Of a stretch of 64,000 bases of DNA, positions 34,022 through 45,887 are shown piece by piece. The notes under the pieces were generated by a model that saw nothing but the letters and a program-made list of their open reading frames with translations, did not search any database and was not told where the DNA came from. Origin of the DNA: Dallia pectoralis. Taxonomy: Eukaryota; Chordata; Actinopteri; Esociformes; Umbridae. Both the position numbers and the translations under genes were made by a program. The stretch spans positions 11,340,426-11,404,425 of the forward strand of contig CM055756.1 of assembly GCA_029465975.1 (NCBI GenBank), read 5' to 3'. Every line of letters starts with the position of its first letter. Positions within the stretch are counted from its first letter, which is position 1.

Positions 34022-35866
34022 ATGGAAGAGTATTATGCCAGTGAAGCTGACGCACGAGAAGCCCGTCCGCGACGCCAGACGCGTCCCCCACAACATCTCC
34101 ATGATTACGAGGTCAGCTATGGGAACCATAGACCGCACCTTTCGCCATACCATAGCGTAGTAGAGCATAACTCACCTGAGCGCCAAGAGGAACAGTATTC
34201 TCACCAAGAAAGAGCAGCCAAGATGGACTCCTTCACTTCGTTGCGTCTGACTCCGCCCACCTACCAGGCTCAGTGGGATGCCGTCCCACAATGGGACAAC
34301 CCAAGCCATCACCATGGAGGATATGGCCCAGAAATGCAGCTAGCCCACAGCCGGCAGAGGGGGGAGGGGGGGGGCCAGCACAACGAGGAGATCAGAGAAG
34401 CCACGCCTCATTGGGAACACTGGAAGAAGTCGGCAGATCATCAAGCAGAGCTAGATATGATCCGCTACGAAAACAACAAGTTGCATTCAACCCGACTAGC
34501 CATAACAGGACAAATGGCTGAACTAGAGAGAGTTAAGTATGAAATGATGAAGTTAATGGATAAGGCCTCCAGCCTCCATCCACACTCGGATGCAACGGGG
34601 AACCACTACACCCCCGCAAAGTCCACCCGACAACCGCCAGCCCAAACCACATGGTTCGACTCAACCCTTCCACCATCTATTCCCCCTTCTGTTTCGGAAG
34701 AAGGGTCGAATGAGAGCGAAGAAGAGTACAATGAGGAGGAATATAGCAAGTGGCCTGAACCACCACCATGGCCTACAGAAGTGAGACCAAAGCAACAGGA
34801 AGGGGAACAAGTAGTTGAACTCCTCAACAGGATGATGGGTGAGCTTAAAGTCATAAGGGACCAAGCAATCCCGGTGGTAGCTAAACCAAGCCAAACACAA
34901 GCGGTAAACGCTCCAGGCCACACTTGGCAACACCCGAGAGGGCTAAACCACCAATATGGGGGCTATAGCCAACCCCTCCAGCAGGTTAGTGAAGCGCCTC
35001 CACAGCACTACTCTGGCACAGCAGGCCAGAGGTTTATCCCAGCTAGGCCTGACCCTCCTGTGGCGGCCTTTGGACCGCCAGACACCGCCCGTCAAAGAAC
35101 AGTAGAGTACCAGGTCCCTCGTCCTATACATGCTTCATTTCCATCTAGGCCAGAACCCCAACCTCAGTGGTGCATAGGCCCCGCCTACAACACACCACAA
35201 ACCTACAGAGGGCCGAGGCCAACTATCCCCAACTTTAGCAGCCGAGACCCGAGTGAGTTTGCTCGCCTAAAGATTGCCTTAGAGAACCTCCTGCCCCCAG
35301 ACGGGAATGAACGCTTTAAGTACCAGATCCTTGCAGATCACCTTAAGCTAGAAGAGGCCTGCCTGGTGGCCGACTCATTCCTCAACTCCACAACACCCTA
35401 CTCCGACACCATGGCAGCCCTAGCTGAAAAGTTTGGTCAGCCACACCATGTTGCCCTAAAGAAAATAGCCAGCGTCATGGACTCACCAGATGTACGTCGA
35501 GGAGATACGGCTGGCTTTGAGAAGTTTGCATTGAAGATCCAATCATTAGTGGGAATGCTCCAAACCCTAGGACAAGAAGGCGACATCGAGCTTAGGTGTG
35601 GATCGCATGTGGCACGCTTACTCAGCAAGCTACCCCCGGAGATGAGATCCGATTTCCGTCGTCGCATGTTTCACAAACCGGGTACTACATACACTTTGCT
35701 GGAGTTCTCCGAATGGTTGAAGTATGAGAGCTGGTGCCAAGACTACGACAGCCAATCACCTGGCAAAGTATGGAGAGAAAAGCCTGGACCAAAACTGGAA
35801 GTGCGCCAGGAAAGCGGACCGTTTCCATCCTGCACGGGACTAAAACGCACCAAGAAAACGCAGTAG
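34022..35866 (+). CDS. BEL/Pao gag polyprotein
   Basis: 614 codons from an ATG in good context (AAGATGG). It would form the particle core of the retrotransposon. The N-terminal third is charged and His/Gln-rich, with a helical, probably coiled-coil stretch at residues about 135-190 (QAELDMIRYENNKL, MAELERVKYEMMKL). An acidic patch ESEEEYNEEEYS lies near residue 235. Residues about 400-580 are the DUF1759 capsid-like domain typical of Pao gag (FARLKIALENLLPPDGNERF, SDFRRRMFHKPGT). The frame ends just before the zinc knuckles, which lie in the next frame. Whether this shift is programmed or a mutation cannot be told. Confidence 0.85.
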   Translation: MEEYYASEADAREARPRRQTRPPQHLHDYEVSYGNHRPHLSPYHSVVEHNSPERQEEQYSHQERAAKMDSFTSLRLTPPTYQAQWDAVPQWDNPSHHHGGYGPEMQLAHSRQRGEGGGQHNEEIREATPHWEHWKKSADHQAELDMIRYENNKLHSTRLAITGQMAELERVKYEMMKLMDKASSLHPHSDATGNHYTPAKSTRQPPAQTTWFDSTLPPSIPPSVSEEGSNESEEEYNEEEYSKWPEPPPWPTEVRPKQQEGEQVVELLNRMMGELKVIRDQAIPVVAKPSQTQAVNAPGHTWQHPRGLNHQYGGYSQPLQQVSEAPPQHYSGTAGQRFIPARPDPPVAAFGPPDTARQRTVEYQVPRPIHASFPSRPEPQPQWCIGPAYNTPQTYRGPRPTIPNFSSRDPSEFARLKIALENLLPPDGNERFKYQILADHLKLEEACLVADSFLNSTTPYSDTMAALAEKFGQPHHVALKKIASVMDSPDVRRGDTAGFEKFALKIQSLVGMLQTLGQEGDIELRCGSHVARLLSKLPPEMRSDFRRRMFHKPGTTYTLLEFSEWLKYESWCQDYDSQSPGKVWREKPGPKLEVRQESGPFPSCTGLKRTKKTQ

Positions 35867-38800
35867 CTCCCTCAGTAGCCTATCGCTTAACCACTGACAA
35901 GAAGGGCAGAGCAAAACCATACTGTCCTTATTGCAACAACTCAGAGCACTATCTCAACCAGTGCTCAGCAATACAGTCGCTCAACAAGGAAAAGGTAACA
36001 GAATGGATAAAGACCAATAAGAAGTGCTGGCGTTGCGGAAGAGACCACCAGGCCTCTCAGTGCACCCTGAAGAAGCCCTGTGGTATATGCCAAGGAACTC
36101 ACCTACAGGTCCTCCACGAAGTCAACATCAGGCCCCCAAAGGAGGCGGCTAAGGAAGAGAGCTGCCTGGTTAACACAGCCACAGAGGTCCTTTACCTAGA
36201 ACGACCAGTCGACTGCAACCGTGTCCTGTTGAAAGTGGCAAGGGTGACTTTGTACCATGGGAACCGGACCCTAGATACTTACGCTATCCTAGACGACGGG
36301 TCGGAGCGCACCATGCTTCTCCCCGAGGCTGCACAGAAGCTCGGAATACAGGGCAACCCAGAAGAACTGGCTCTCAGAACTATTCGACAGGACATCCAGA
36401 CCCTTAAAGGCTCATCAGTCTCCTTCCGTATCTCCAGCTTGCCAGCCCAAGACCACTTTCCCGATAAGTGGGGCATTCACAGCATCTCGAATCGGGCTAG
36501 CCGACCACACCTACCCGGTGGCTAGCCTCCAGAAGAGGTACAAACACCTGGTTGGTATTCCATTACAGTCGTTTACCAACGCCAGACCCTTAATCCTTAT
36601 CGGGGCAGATCACCCCCACCTGATTAACCCGATAGAACCAGTAAGGTTAGGCCTCAAGGGCGGACCAGCAGCCATCAAGACTAGACTAGGATGGATGCTA
36701 CAAGGTCCGGTCAGATTCACGGATCACCCTTTACGGCCACGTCAGTGCCTACAGACCTCTATCATACCGCCAAGTGAGGAACTGCTCAGAAATGTCGAGA
36801 AGCTCTGGCAGGTTGACACACTACCCTTTAGGAACGAGAAGGAAGTGACTCGATCAAAGCAAGACCAGGAAGCCATCAGCCTGCTCGGCGAAAACCATAC
36901 GGGTTGACATAGATGGCGTGCTCCGCTACGCCACCCCGCTATTGCGTAAGAAAGACATGCCTCGCTTCCAAGCGCCAAGGGAAGCGGTGATCCCCAGCCT
37001 TAGAAGCACAGAGAGGAGGCTTGCCAAGGATCCAGAGAAAGCTGCAGCTTACAGAATAGAGATGGAGAAGTTAGCACAGGCAGGTTCCATTAAGAAGTTG
37101 GGCCCGGATACGCCCACTCAAGAGAGCGAATCGTGGTATATTCCCCACCACATGGTGAGCCATAATGGAAAGAACCGCATTGTGTTCAACTGCTCATACC
37201 AATTCAACAATCAGAACCTGAATGACTCTCTCCTACCTGGGCCCCCGTTGGGAGCCTCACTACTAGGAGTACTGCTTCGCTTTCGTGAGCACGCGGTTGG
37301 GATCAGTGGAGACATCAAAGGGATGTTTCATCAAGTCCAACTATTGCCCGAAGATAGGCCGTTGCTGCGTTTCCTGTGGCGCCAGGAGAAGGAGGAACCC
37401 CTGACGACCCGAGTGGCAAGTACTTCCCTTCGGAACCACTTGCAGCCCGTGCTGCGCGACCTTTGCCCTTCAGCGTCACGTCGCAGAAAACAGCGAACCT
37501 GGGGAGGATGTGCGGGTTTCCGTGGAGAGATGCTTCTACGTGGATAACTGTCTCCAGAGCTTGCCGAGTCCAGCAGAAGCTAGACAATTGGTGGATAAGC
37601 TCCGAAATATCCTGAAATCTGGCGGATTTGAGTTACGTCAATGGGCAAGCAACGACCAGAGCGTAGTCAGCCATCTTCCCAAGGAAGCCAGATCCGACAG
37701 CCTTGAACTGTGGATTACACAAGAGAAGGAAGAACAGCCAGAATCCACATTGGGGCTCAGTTGGCACTGCCCAACAGACACCTTAGGCTATAAACATCGA
37801 GCGGTGAAATACGGTACGCCGACCATGCGGAATATATATAAAGTTCTCGCCAGCCAGTACGACCCCCTTGGGTTTATCCTCCCGTATACTACCCGAGCCA
37901 AAGTGTTGGTACAGCGGCTGTGGGATAAACGTCGGGACTGGGATGACCCGCTCCTTCCTCTGGATCTTCTACAGGCTTGGAACTCCTGGGAAGAGGAATT
38001 GCAGTCTCTACCAAGCATCAACCTGCCTAGGTGCTACGAACCAAAGCAAGTAGATCGCTCAAACGTCATCCGAGAAGTCCATGTGTTCTGTGATGCTTCA
38101 GAGAAGGCCTACGGGTCCGTCGCCTACATGAGAACCGAAGACAGTAATGGGAAGCTCCACCTCTCCTTCATTATGGCTAGGTCTAGGTCGCTCCTAAGCA
38201 ACTGCATTCCATGCCAAGGCTAGAACTCTGCGCAGCAGTTACAGGAGCACAGCTGGCCAAGTTGTTAGAGAAAGAGCTTACCTTGAAGATCGACAAGACT
38301 ACGCTGTGGACAGATTCAACCACTGTCCTAACATGGTTGCAATCAGAGTCGTGTCGCTTCAAAGTTTTTGTGGGAACCAGAGTGGCCGAGATCCAAGAGC
38401 TTACCAACTGTCAAGCCTGGCGTTACGTTGATTCGGCTAGGAACCCTGCAGATGACATTACGAGAGGCAAAACCCTGCAGGATCTCGCGAAGCCCAACAG
38501 ATGGAGCCAGGGACCACCATTCCTTCTGCAAGACTTAGAGCAGTGGCCGGTAATGCCACATACTGGCACTGAAGAAGATACTGCTGAATTACGGAAATCA
38601 GCATTCTGTGGTCACACTTCGGTGTCTCCAAATCCTCAAGGCTCCGACGAGATACAGTGTACTACCTGGAAGGAACTCTTAGAAGTCACGACGCGAGAGC
38701 TACATGGGGCGGCAAGCCAAGGTGGCGACCCTAAAGCTGAAGACTATAGGGAAGCAGAGGCTCATATCTTCAGGAGAATCCAACAAGAGTGTTTCCCCGA

Positions 38801-39867
38801 CGAGCTGCGCCTACTTAAGGCCGGTAAGGCTGTTGGCACCAGTAGCCGCCTACTCACCTTAGCCCCGGAGCTGGATGATACCGGAGAGCTCATCCGAGTT
38901 GGTGGTAGGTTACGCCGAGCCGAGAACCTAGATTATGCTACAGCTCACCCTATCGTCCTTGACCCAACTCACCACTTCACCAGACTCCTAATAAAGGATT
39001 ACGACAGCCGCCTGTGCCACCCGGGCCCTGAGAGAGTGTTCGCTGAGATGCGCAGAACGTTCTGGATTCTCCGTGGTAGAGAAGCCATCCGGCGCTTTCA
39101 GCATAGCTGTACGGACTGTCGTCGATGGAAGTCCCGACCGGTGGTTCCCAAGATGGCTGACCTACCAGCAGCACGACAACGTCTTTGCAAGCCAGTCTTC
39201 TACTCCACAGGAACAGACTGCTTCGGGCCCTTTCAGGTTAAGTTGGGAAGGAGGCTTGAGAAGAGCTTCACCACACTTCGGAGGAGTCTGGGAAAGGGAG
39301 ATTCGTTCTGTGAAAACTGCCTTGTATACTACGGTGGGAGCCCAACCAGTTGCAGAAGAGGTGCTGAGGACGGTCTTCATTGAGGTGGAGGGTATCCTTA
39401 ACTCGAAGCCTTTGGGCTATGTGTCTTCGGATGTCACCGACTTGGACCCCGTGACTCCAAATCTCCTGTTAATGGGTCGCCTTGATGGTTCCCTTCCCCA
39501 GGTAGTGTACCCGGAGTCTGAGATCCTATGTAAGCGCCAATGGAGACACAGCCAAGTTTTATCGGACCACTTCTGGTCTAGCTACATCAGGCATTACCTA
39601 CCCAGTCTACAGGTACGCCAGAAATGGCACACCAGCCCTGCCGACCTCAAGGAGAATGTGGTGGTTATGTTGGTAGACCCCCAGTTACCAAGAGCTCTCT
39701 GGCCTATCGGTCGGGTCATTAAAGTTCATACTAGTGCAGACGGGCATGTTAGGTCCGCAGAAGTCGAGATAAAGGGTAAGACTTACACACGTCCTGTTGC
39801 CCGACTGGTAGCCCTTCCCGCCATTCCAGACAGTGGACCTACAACAGACCCGGTCCAGAAAGTCTAG
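35867..39867 (+). pseudogene. BEL/Pao pol, multiply interrupted
   Basis: Successive frames cover the pol domains with frame changes near 35860, 36445, 36890, 37400, 38185 and 39265. Zinc knuckles: CX2CX4HX4C (35923), CX2CX3HX4C (about 36025) and a third CX2CX3H form (about 36077). Aspartic protease LDDGSERTML at about 36288. Reverse transcriptase: GDIKGMFHQVQLLPED (about 37305), then FGTTCSPCCATF and YVDN (37537-37548) in another frame. RNase H: HVFCDASEKAYGSVAYM (about 38089) and LWTDSTTVLTWL (about 38307). Integrase zinc-binding block RLCHPGPERV...CTDC (about 39010-39120), then GTDCFGPFQVK, after which most of the catalytic core is missing. The C-terminal DUF5641-type domain runs to the stop at 39867. 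Confidence 0.9.
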
Positions 39868-39892
39868 CCCTTCAGGAGCAAATTGGCATTGC

Positions 39893-39906
39893 AATTTGGG
39901 GGCGGC
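39893..39906 (+). promoter_or_regulatory. Polypurine-like tract before 3' LTR
   Basis: AATTTGGGGGCGGC directly abuts the 3' LTR, in the place of the plus-strand primer tract. Confidence 0.6.
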
Positions 39907-40274
39907 TGTACAAAAGGATCATGGGATTGAGGAAGTTGTTTATGGACTGTTCGGAGCGCAATGCGTTATGGACCCTTTTTTTCGTGTTTAGAGAATAGGA
40001 TATGAAGGGAGGCAGGTGATTTATGTGCAGCCTTTTAAGAGTTGGAGTTTTTGCATTCGGTTTAAGTTGGTGTGCGTCCGTATGTGAATACCACATCTAC
40101 TTATGCATTACATAGACCAACCCATGTGAATTTGTATTTCTACAAGCAAGTTATAACTACAAATTAAAGAAGTCAACTGGCACACCTTGGTTTGTTTCTG
40201 TGCTCTTACCGGCACACGGGAGAGAACACCTTGAGACCCTATAAGTGAATACAGTCCACGAAAGCTATCTAACA
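39907..40274 (+). repeat. 3' LTR of BEL/Pao element
   Basis: 368 bp. A line-by-line comparison with the 5' LTR shows no difference. It is followed by the TATAT target duplication. Confidence 0.95.
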
Positions 40275-40279
40275 TATAT

Positions 40280-41755
40280 ATTTATGTTAAGATCATACAG
40301 CGATGTAGTTTGTTTTGTTCACTGAAAGTTTATAAAAAATACTTTTTTTTGGGTTTGTGCTGTTAATCCCAATAAGCGCAGAGGGATTTGTAAGGAGGAA
40401 ACATCTCTTTGATTTCCAAAACACAGTCAAAATAAGGTATGTTATATAAATATCAACATTTGCCAATATAGACAATAGTGCTAGGTGTTAATAATTACTC
40501 ACAGCATCACTGTCAGCTGCAACAAAACAGGTAAGTCGTAGCAACTTCCTTCCGGAGCTACTCTAGCACCATTTTGCGGTACATGGCTAATTTAGCGTGG
40601 CTGTCCTGCATGGCTGTCCTGAGGAAAAGTTATTAAGCATGGGGTGTGCCCACAGGGCTGGAGCATTGAATGCTAATTCGCTAAACCTTTGGTAAATTCA
40701 ACCAATGAGTCAGGAGAGAGCGAGCAATTACAATATCTTATATAGGCTATAGCACTGATCAGAATTCCACAAATCCTTTACTAATATCTGTGAAATCACT
40801 CATAAACCGTATGTTTTAAATATTTTCACATGTTAAATGGACAGCAGTGGAGGCAGGTAGGTTTCTTAAAGCACCCGGGAAGATTCTACATGTATTTTGA
40901 ACATGAGGGAAAAGCATACTGTGAAAGGGTAGTTTCACAATCATATCATTTTGCAGTTTGGCTACTTGCATTTTAGGCTTTTGCCGTTTTCACACTGCAG
41001 TAATCATCTATCTTATTACCACACTATGAAGTACGATTAAAGGAAATTCATACAGCTGTCGACAGCCAGGGAACTTGAGACAAACTTGCACTTCTGATTT
41101 TAGGGTAAAAATGTTCTGCTGCAGGGGTTCTAAAAATCGGTCTTTAATTTCTCTACTTGCCGATCGTAGGCTACAAAAGAGCACGACAAGTCTGTTTCTG
41201 TCATTCCTATTCATGGTCAAAGGAAATGCTGTCTAAATTACAGTAATACACGATGGGACAATTTGTGTGCAATAATTCACAACTTGCATATTTGAATAGA
41301 GAGCCAATTTTCATCACGTTATATGAGTCCTGACCGATTGACATACTGTACTGAAATGGCCAAAAGTTGTATCAGGATAAATTGTTGAGAATCTTACAGT
41401 TGGCACCTCGTTAGCTGCTATAACAGACTCATTTCAGAAGGTTTCCCATCAGCCATTGCTGCAGAATAATCGAGCATAAGTGAGGGCCGATCATTTGCTT
41501 TTAGCGGTGCTTAATCTTTAAATCGAGAGAGGGCCAGGAAAACTGGGGCCGGAGACAAAGATTGATCCAGTCAGCATTGAGGTAACAGAACTCGTAGCCC
41601 AGTTTGTTCCAGGGCTACCATCATTTTCCTGCTCTGGCAGCTTGACCTGCAGAAGGGAGCAAATAATCTCAATTATTTATCTAATCAAATGCTATTGTAT
41701 GCTGGTTTCAGAACAGTTAGGGATATTAGTTGGCTTTACAGATCCTGCATCTCAT
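40280..41755. other. Non-coding stretch
   Basis: No exon, RNA gene or repeat family recognised. Confidence 0.45.
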
Positions 41756-41908
41756 TCACTCATTCACACACTGACACGACCGCGTCTACCAGGAGCAGCT
41801 GGGGTTAGGTGTCTTGCTCATGGACACCTCGACAATTTCCCAGGATCGAACCACCAACCTTCCGATTGATAGACAACCGACTCAACCCACTGAGCCACTG
41901 CCGCCCCA
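41756..41908 (-). mobile_element. tRNA-derived SINE-like element
   Basis: On the minus strand the head reads GGGGCGGCAGTGGCTCAGTGG (A-box-like TGGCTCAGTGG, 41887-41897) and GGTTCGATCC (B box, 41843-41852) at tRNA-like spacing, followed by a body with GAGCAAGACACC and CAGCTGCTCC. A similar sequence is a common fish short repeat. No folded tRNA with an intact acceptor stem is evident. Confidence 0.6.
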
Positions 41909-41909
41909 T

Positions 41910-42770
41910 TTGTAACAACAGAAAAACACAGGAAAGTATTGTGTAACCTTATGAGTCTTTCAAATCTACTGAGTTGCATTCAAAACCTGGAGACATCATC
42001 TCAACAACATATTGTGGAAAATGACCCATCTGAACATACCAGAATCGGCAGGTTTTCTTTAACAAAAAATATTTTTCCATTGTTTATAATTATTTTAAAT
42101 TACTAATTAGCACGAACAGAAAAAACAACCCAATGTTTTGCCTGTGTGGACATATCAGACAAAGCTACGAGCACTTAATCCTAATTATATCTCTACCTCT
42201 GGGTTTTGGTGTTTAAGGCCATAGAAACAAAAAAGGGTTTTAATAAATTAAACACGTGAGAAATAATCATTCGATCTACTACACTATATGCAGAAACACA
42301 GCTAGCAGAATGCATTGCGAGAGTTTCCTACGCCAAGCTACAATATGCTGTCACCAAGACAACAGAGCGGGATCAATATTTGAAGCTGAACCTGCGATAA
42401 AACAAAAATTGCCTCATATATTCTCGATACTTCATGATGAAATAGCGAAGCGTGAAATGTTAAAATGTGAAGTCAAAGAGGTTTGTGTTTCAGTGTGTGA
42501 TTCTGTCTGCGCTGCTACCAGAGCTTCATCAATAGTTAAAAATGTGTCGGAAACAAGTTCTGGAGATGAACACGGACATGTTCCCCTAAATGGAGCACTA
42601 TTCCCTATATTGCACACTACTTCTGACTCGAGCCCAATGGTCAGAATATAGGGAAAACGTAGCCCATTTAGGATGCACAGTCTGTCTTCTCCTGTGGATG
42701 GGCTAGCAGATTACAAATGTAGGCTGATAGTGAAATCACTACACCACAGTGGTAGACAGACCGTTGTGAC
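41910..42770. other. Non-coding stretch with one dispersed-repeat copy
   Basis: A diverged salmonid-type dispersed repeat, with GGAGCACTATTCCCTATATTG and ACGTAGCCCATTTAGGATGC, occupies about 42590-42675. The 42256-42651 open frame has no recognisable domain. Confidence 0.4.
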
Positions 42771-42776
42771 AATCTA

Positions 42777-43293
42777 GGGTGGGACAGGTCGCCGTCTACA
42801 GGCTACAGGCCGCTGTCTACAGGCTACAGGCCGCCGGCTACAGGCCGCCGTCTACAGGCTGCCATCTACAGGCTACAGGCCGACGTCTACAGACCGCCGT
42901 CTACAGGCTACAGACCGCCGTCTACAGGCTACAGGCCGCCGTTTACAGGCTACAGGCCGCCGTTTACAGGCTACAGGCCGCCGGCTACAGGCCGCCGTCT
43001 ACAGGCTACAGGCCGCCATCTACAGGCTACAGGCCGACGGCTACAGGCTGCCATCTACAGGCTACAGGCCGCCGTCTACAGGCCGTCGTCTACAGGCTAC
43101 AGGCCGCCGTCTACAGGCTACAGGCCGCCGTCTACAGGCTGCCATCTGCAGGCCGCCGTCTACACGCTACAGGCTGCCATCTACAGGCTACAGGCCGCCG
43201 TCTACAGGCCGCCGTCTACAGGCCGCCGTCTACAGGCCGCCGTCTACAGGCCGCCGTCTACAGGCCGCCGTCTACAGGCCGCCGTCTACAGGC
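42777..43293. repeat. Heptamer-based minisatellite (7/14/21 bp)
   Basis: Built from two 7-mers, CTACAGG and CCGCCGT, combined as 14-bp and 21-bp units. The last ~100 bp are pure 14-bp repeats, while the left part mixes 21-bp and variant units (CTGCCAT, CCGACGT). CpG-rich. The open frame through it is periodicity. Confidence 0.93.
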
Positions 43294-44760
43294 GCTCTCA
43301 TATCGCTGCCACGTGGGTTCGGTTCTTCACCACCTCCACTGTCTCTCCAACAAAGCATGAATAAGCCAAAAAATATAGCTATTTTAATAAACAAATCTAA
43401 CTGTTTGACTTCCAGGTGTCAACTCCCCTCCACAGCTGGCTATATTTAACGACAGCAGCTGCCGCTAGATTTAGTTGCGGCCTTGGTTTGACTGCACCTG
43501 CAACTACGCTCCGCTACGAAGCTATCGCTAAAGAGAGTGTATTATGTTTGAGGGATCGAGAACCAGACGCAGACACGCTGTCGTTTCGATTACTCAGAGC
43601 TATACTCAGCTTGAGGTAGCGCAATATACACGAACACAACAAAACAACGACGGACATTGAATGACAAATCAGGTGTGTCTAGCATACACACAATAATGAC
43701 ATGATGGTTCCACACCAAGTGTGGAACCAGGTGTGGAGACGTCCTGTGATTTCTCATAAAACTAAATTGTACTTCTGGTAAAAATCTTAAACCGCTAAAT
43801 CACTACCACCTCTCACTTTCTCCATCATGTCCTGCCTCCGGGACACCTCGCCTAAACCAAACCGAGTATTTCCAGTAGGTGAGAAAGCGCCTGACATTAA
43901 TCTCCTGTTGTGTGCTACATATCTGAAAGGACAACTGGTGTCTGTCTGGACCTGATTCACCGGGCCTATACAGCTAGACAGCTAGCGGAGTCTTCAGATT
44001 GGATAACCTGTGAGGTGAGTTCCCATCTTTCTATCTTATTTTCCATGTATTAATATGAGTATATTTATACACAGGGTGTAACATTTGCTCTCACAGTATG
44101 AGATAACCCAGCTGTCATGTGGACTTTTATTGTGGAGGAGACCACTTCTACCAATGCTAATGCGAACGCCCCCTCGTCATCTCATTCACCGAAAATATTT
44201 CTATTATATTATTTTATATATTAGGTCCTTAATAAATGATCCTTCTTGCTCTTCAAGGTGAATACCACAGAGCTCTATTGTGTTACACATGAATGTTGAA
44301 ACAGTTGAATTAATATTTCTGCATACAGTTAATGTCACTACAATACTGCAATAGTGAAGAGCTATGTATTTTTTTGGACCCTTTAATAAATGTATTTCCT
44401 GCTGGCCACCATCAACGCATCAATCGGATATCGCTGTGATTGGGTCAGGAGAGTGATTGACACTACTAAATAAAGAAATGGAGAATTATTGTTTTCTATT
44501 TGAATAAAAGTCAGTAACTTCTTGTTTTGTTTGCATCTTGTCTTTGACTTTGATCTTCATAATGAAGAGAGCAGCGCAATCAATGCCTTAAAAAAAGATA
44601 CGGTGAGAGATTCAGATATCAGAGTTTTATATTAACGCATGCAACAGTCTATCGGACGATAGTAGGCAGTTTGGTTTGTTAAAGACCCAGTAAATGTGTC
44701 TCTCAGGCCCTGCGACTGTGATTCTTACACCGGGGTGCCAACCAATGCATGGCATTGCGC
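43294..44760. other. Non-coding stretch
   Basis: No gene recognised. Confidence 0.4.
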
Positions 44761-44764
44761 TGGA

Positions 44765-45295
44765 GGTCCTTAATTATCAATGGAGCAGTCGGGAAAAAAA
44801 TTCAGTTTTGTGGATCTGATCAAGGGGTATGACGGGGTACCCTGGGTGATACTGTGGGAAGTGCTATGGGAGTATGTGGGAGATGCTATGGGAGCTTTTT
44901 TCAGGGCCATCCAATCTCTTTACGCTCAAAGCAAGTGCAATGTCTGGGTTCTCGGCCCGTAGGTCAGATTCGTTCCCAGTGGAGGTAGGCCTCCGCCAGG
45001 GCTGCAATTTGTCACCAATCCTGTTCATGATATTCATGGCCAGGATATCGGGCGAAGTCATGGCGGGGAGGGGTTGCAGTTCGGTGGACTGGGGATCTCA
45101 TCACTGGTTTTTGCAGATGATCTGGTCCTGAGGGCATCATCGGTCAGTGACCTTCAGCTTCACGGGATCGGTTCGCAGTCGAGTGTGAAGCGGCTTGGGA
45201 TGAGGATTATTACCTGCAAAGGTTTCCTGAACCTGCAATCTCCTAGTCAGGTTCGTTGCACATCACCACAATCATGGAGACTGCTGACTTGAGAG
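44765..45295 (+). pseudogene. LINE (non-LTR) reverse-transcriptase relic
   Basis: Fragments in order across at least three frames: FSFVDLIKGYDGVPWVILWE, then FRAIQSLYAQSKCNVWVLG, SFPVEVGLRQGCNLSPILF (the conserved LRQGCPLSPxLF block), ISSLVFADDLVLRASS with the catalytic FADD (45110-45121), and a degraded tail. This set is typical of fish Jockey/Rex-like LINEs. Too short and broken to be active. Confidence 0.75.
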
Positions 45296-45887
45296 TTGCC
45301 AAGCAGATACTCATTAACATCCTTTAACAAGAGGATTAGCCACAGAAGATGATTGCTGAAAAGGCTGGCTGTTTGCGAAGTTTTGTATCAATGCATACAT
45401 TCATGGAAAGTTGACTGGAAGGGAAAAGTGTGGCAGGTACAATGTGCAACAAAGATGAGCGTAGCCTTGAGACGGTAGTCAGGCAATGCCGATTCAATTA
45501 TAGAAATGAGTCTATAATATATAAACGAGTCACTTCGTAAATAGTGACCCCAAAGTAAATTACGCAAAGAAATAACTTTTCCGCGATATTCTTTTTTTTT
45601 TGAATGCACCCTTCAATGGCCTTGATTGTAACTCAGGCAGGTCCAGATGTGCACTCAGGGCGGGTTGTGTAACATTTGTGGAACTGATCAAACCTGGGCA
45701 TGCTGGGCCCATTCTTAGGCTGGATGGATGCTGCCTGGAATGGCTATGAAAGCAGTGTAGACCTGGGACGATTGGCGAAAACAGAAAAGTCTCGCCAATG
45801 CCACAACTGACATGATACCTTTTGTTACATTTGTGGCACACGCTTAAGCCTCAAAGACACACCCTGTCTGGACCTGTTAAGAAAGCA

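Larger units (their letters stand above)
33607..40274 (+). mobile_element. BEL/Pao LTR retrotransposon, full-length but defective
   Basis: 6668-bp element with two 368-bp LTRs (TG...CA) that appear identical base for base by eye, a perfect TATAT target duplication (33602-33606 and 40275-40279), a tRNA-Tyr-type primer binding site and a G-rich tract before the 3' LTR. Domain order is gag (DUF1759), zinc knuckles, aspartic protease, reverse transcriptase, RNase H, integrase and DUF5641. This order and the YVDN reverse-transcriptase motif identify BEL/Pao. No envelope gene is seen. The coding region has several frame changes and an integrase-core deletion. Confidence 0.95.

Noticed and set aside
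34943..35131. Antisense frames within gag/pol
   Set aside because: Shadows of the BEL/Pao coding strand.
37537..37548. YVDN instead of YxDD in the reverse transcriptase as a damaging mutation
   Set aside because: YVDN is, as I recall, found in many BEL/Pao elements, so it is not counted as damage.
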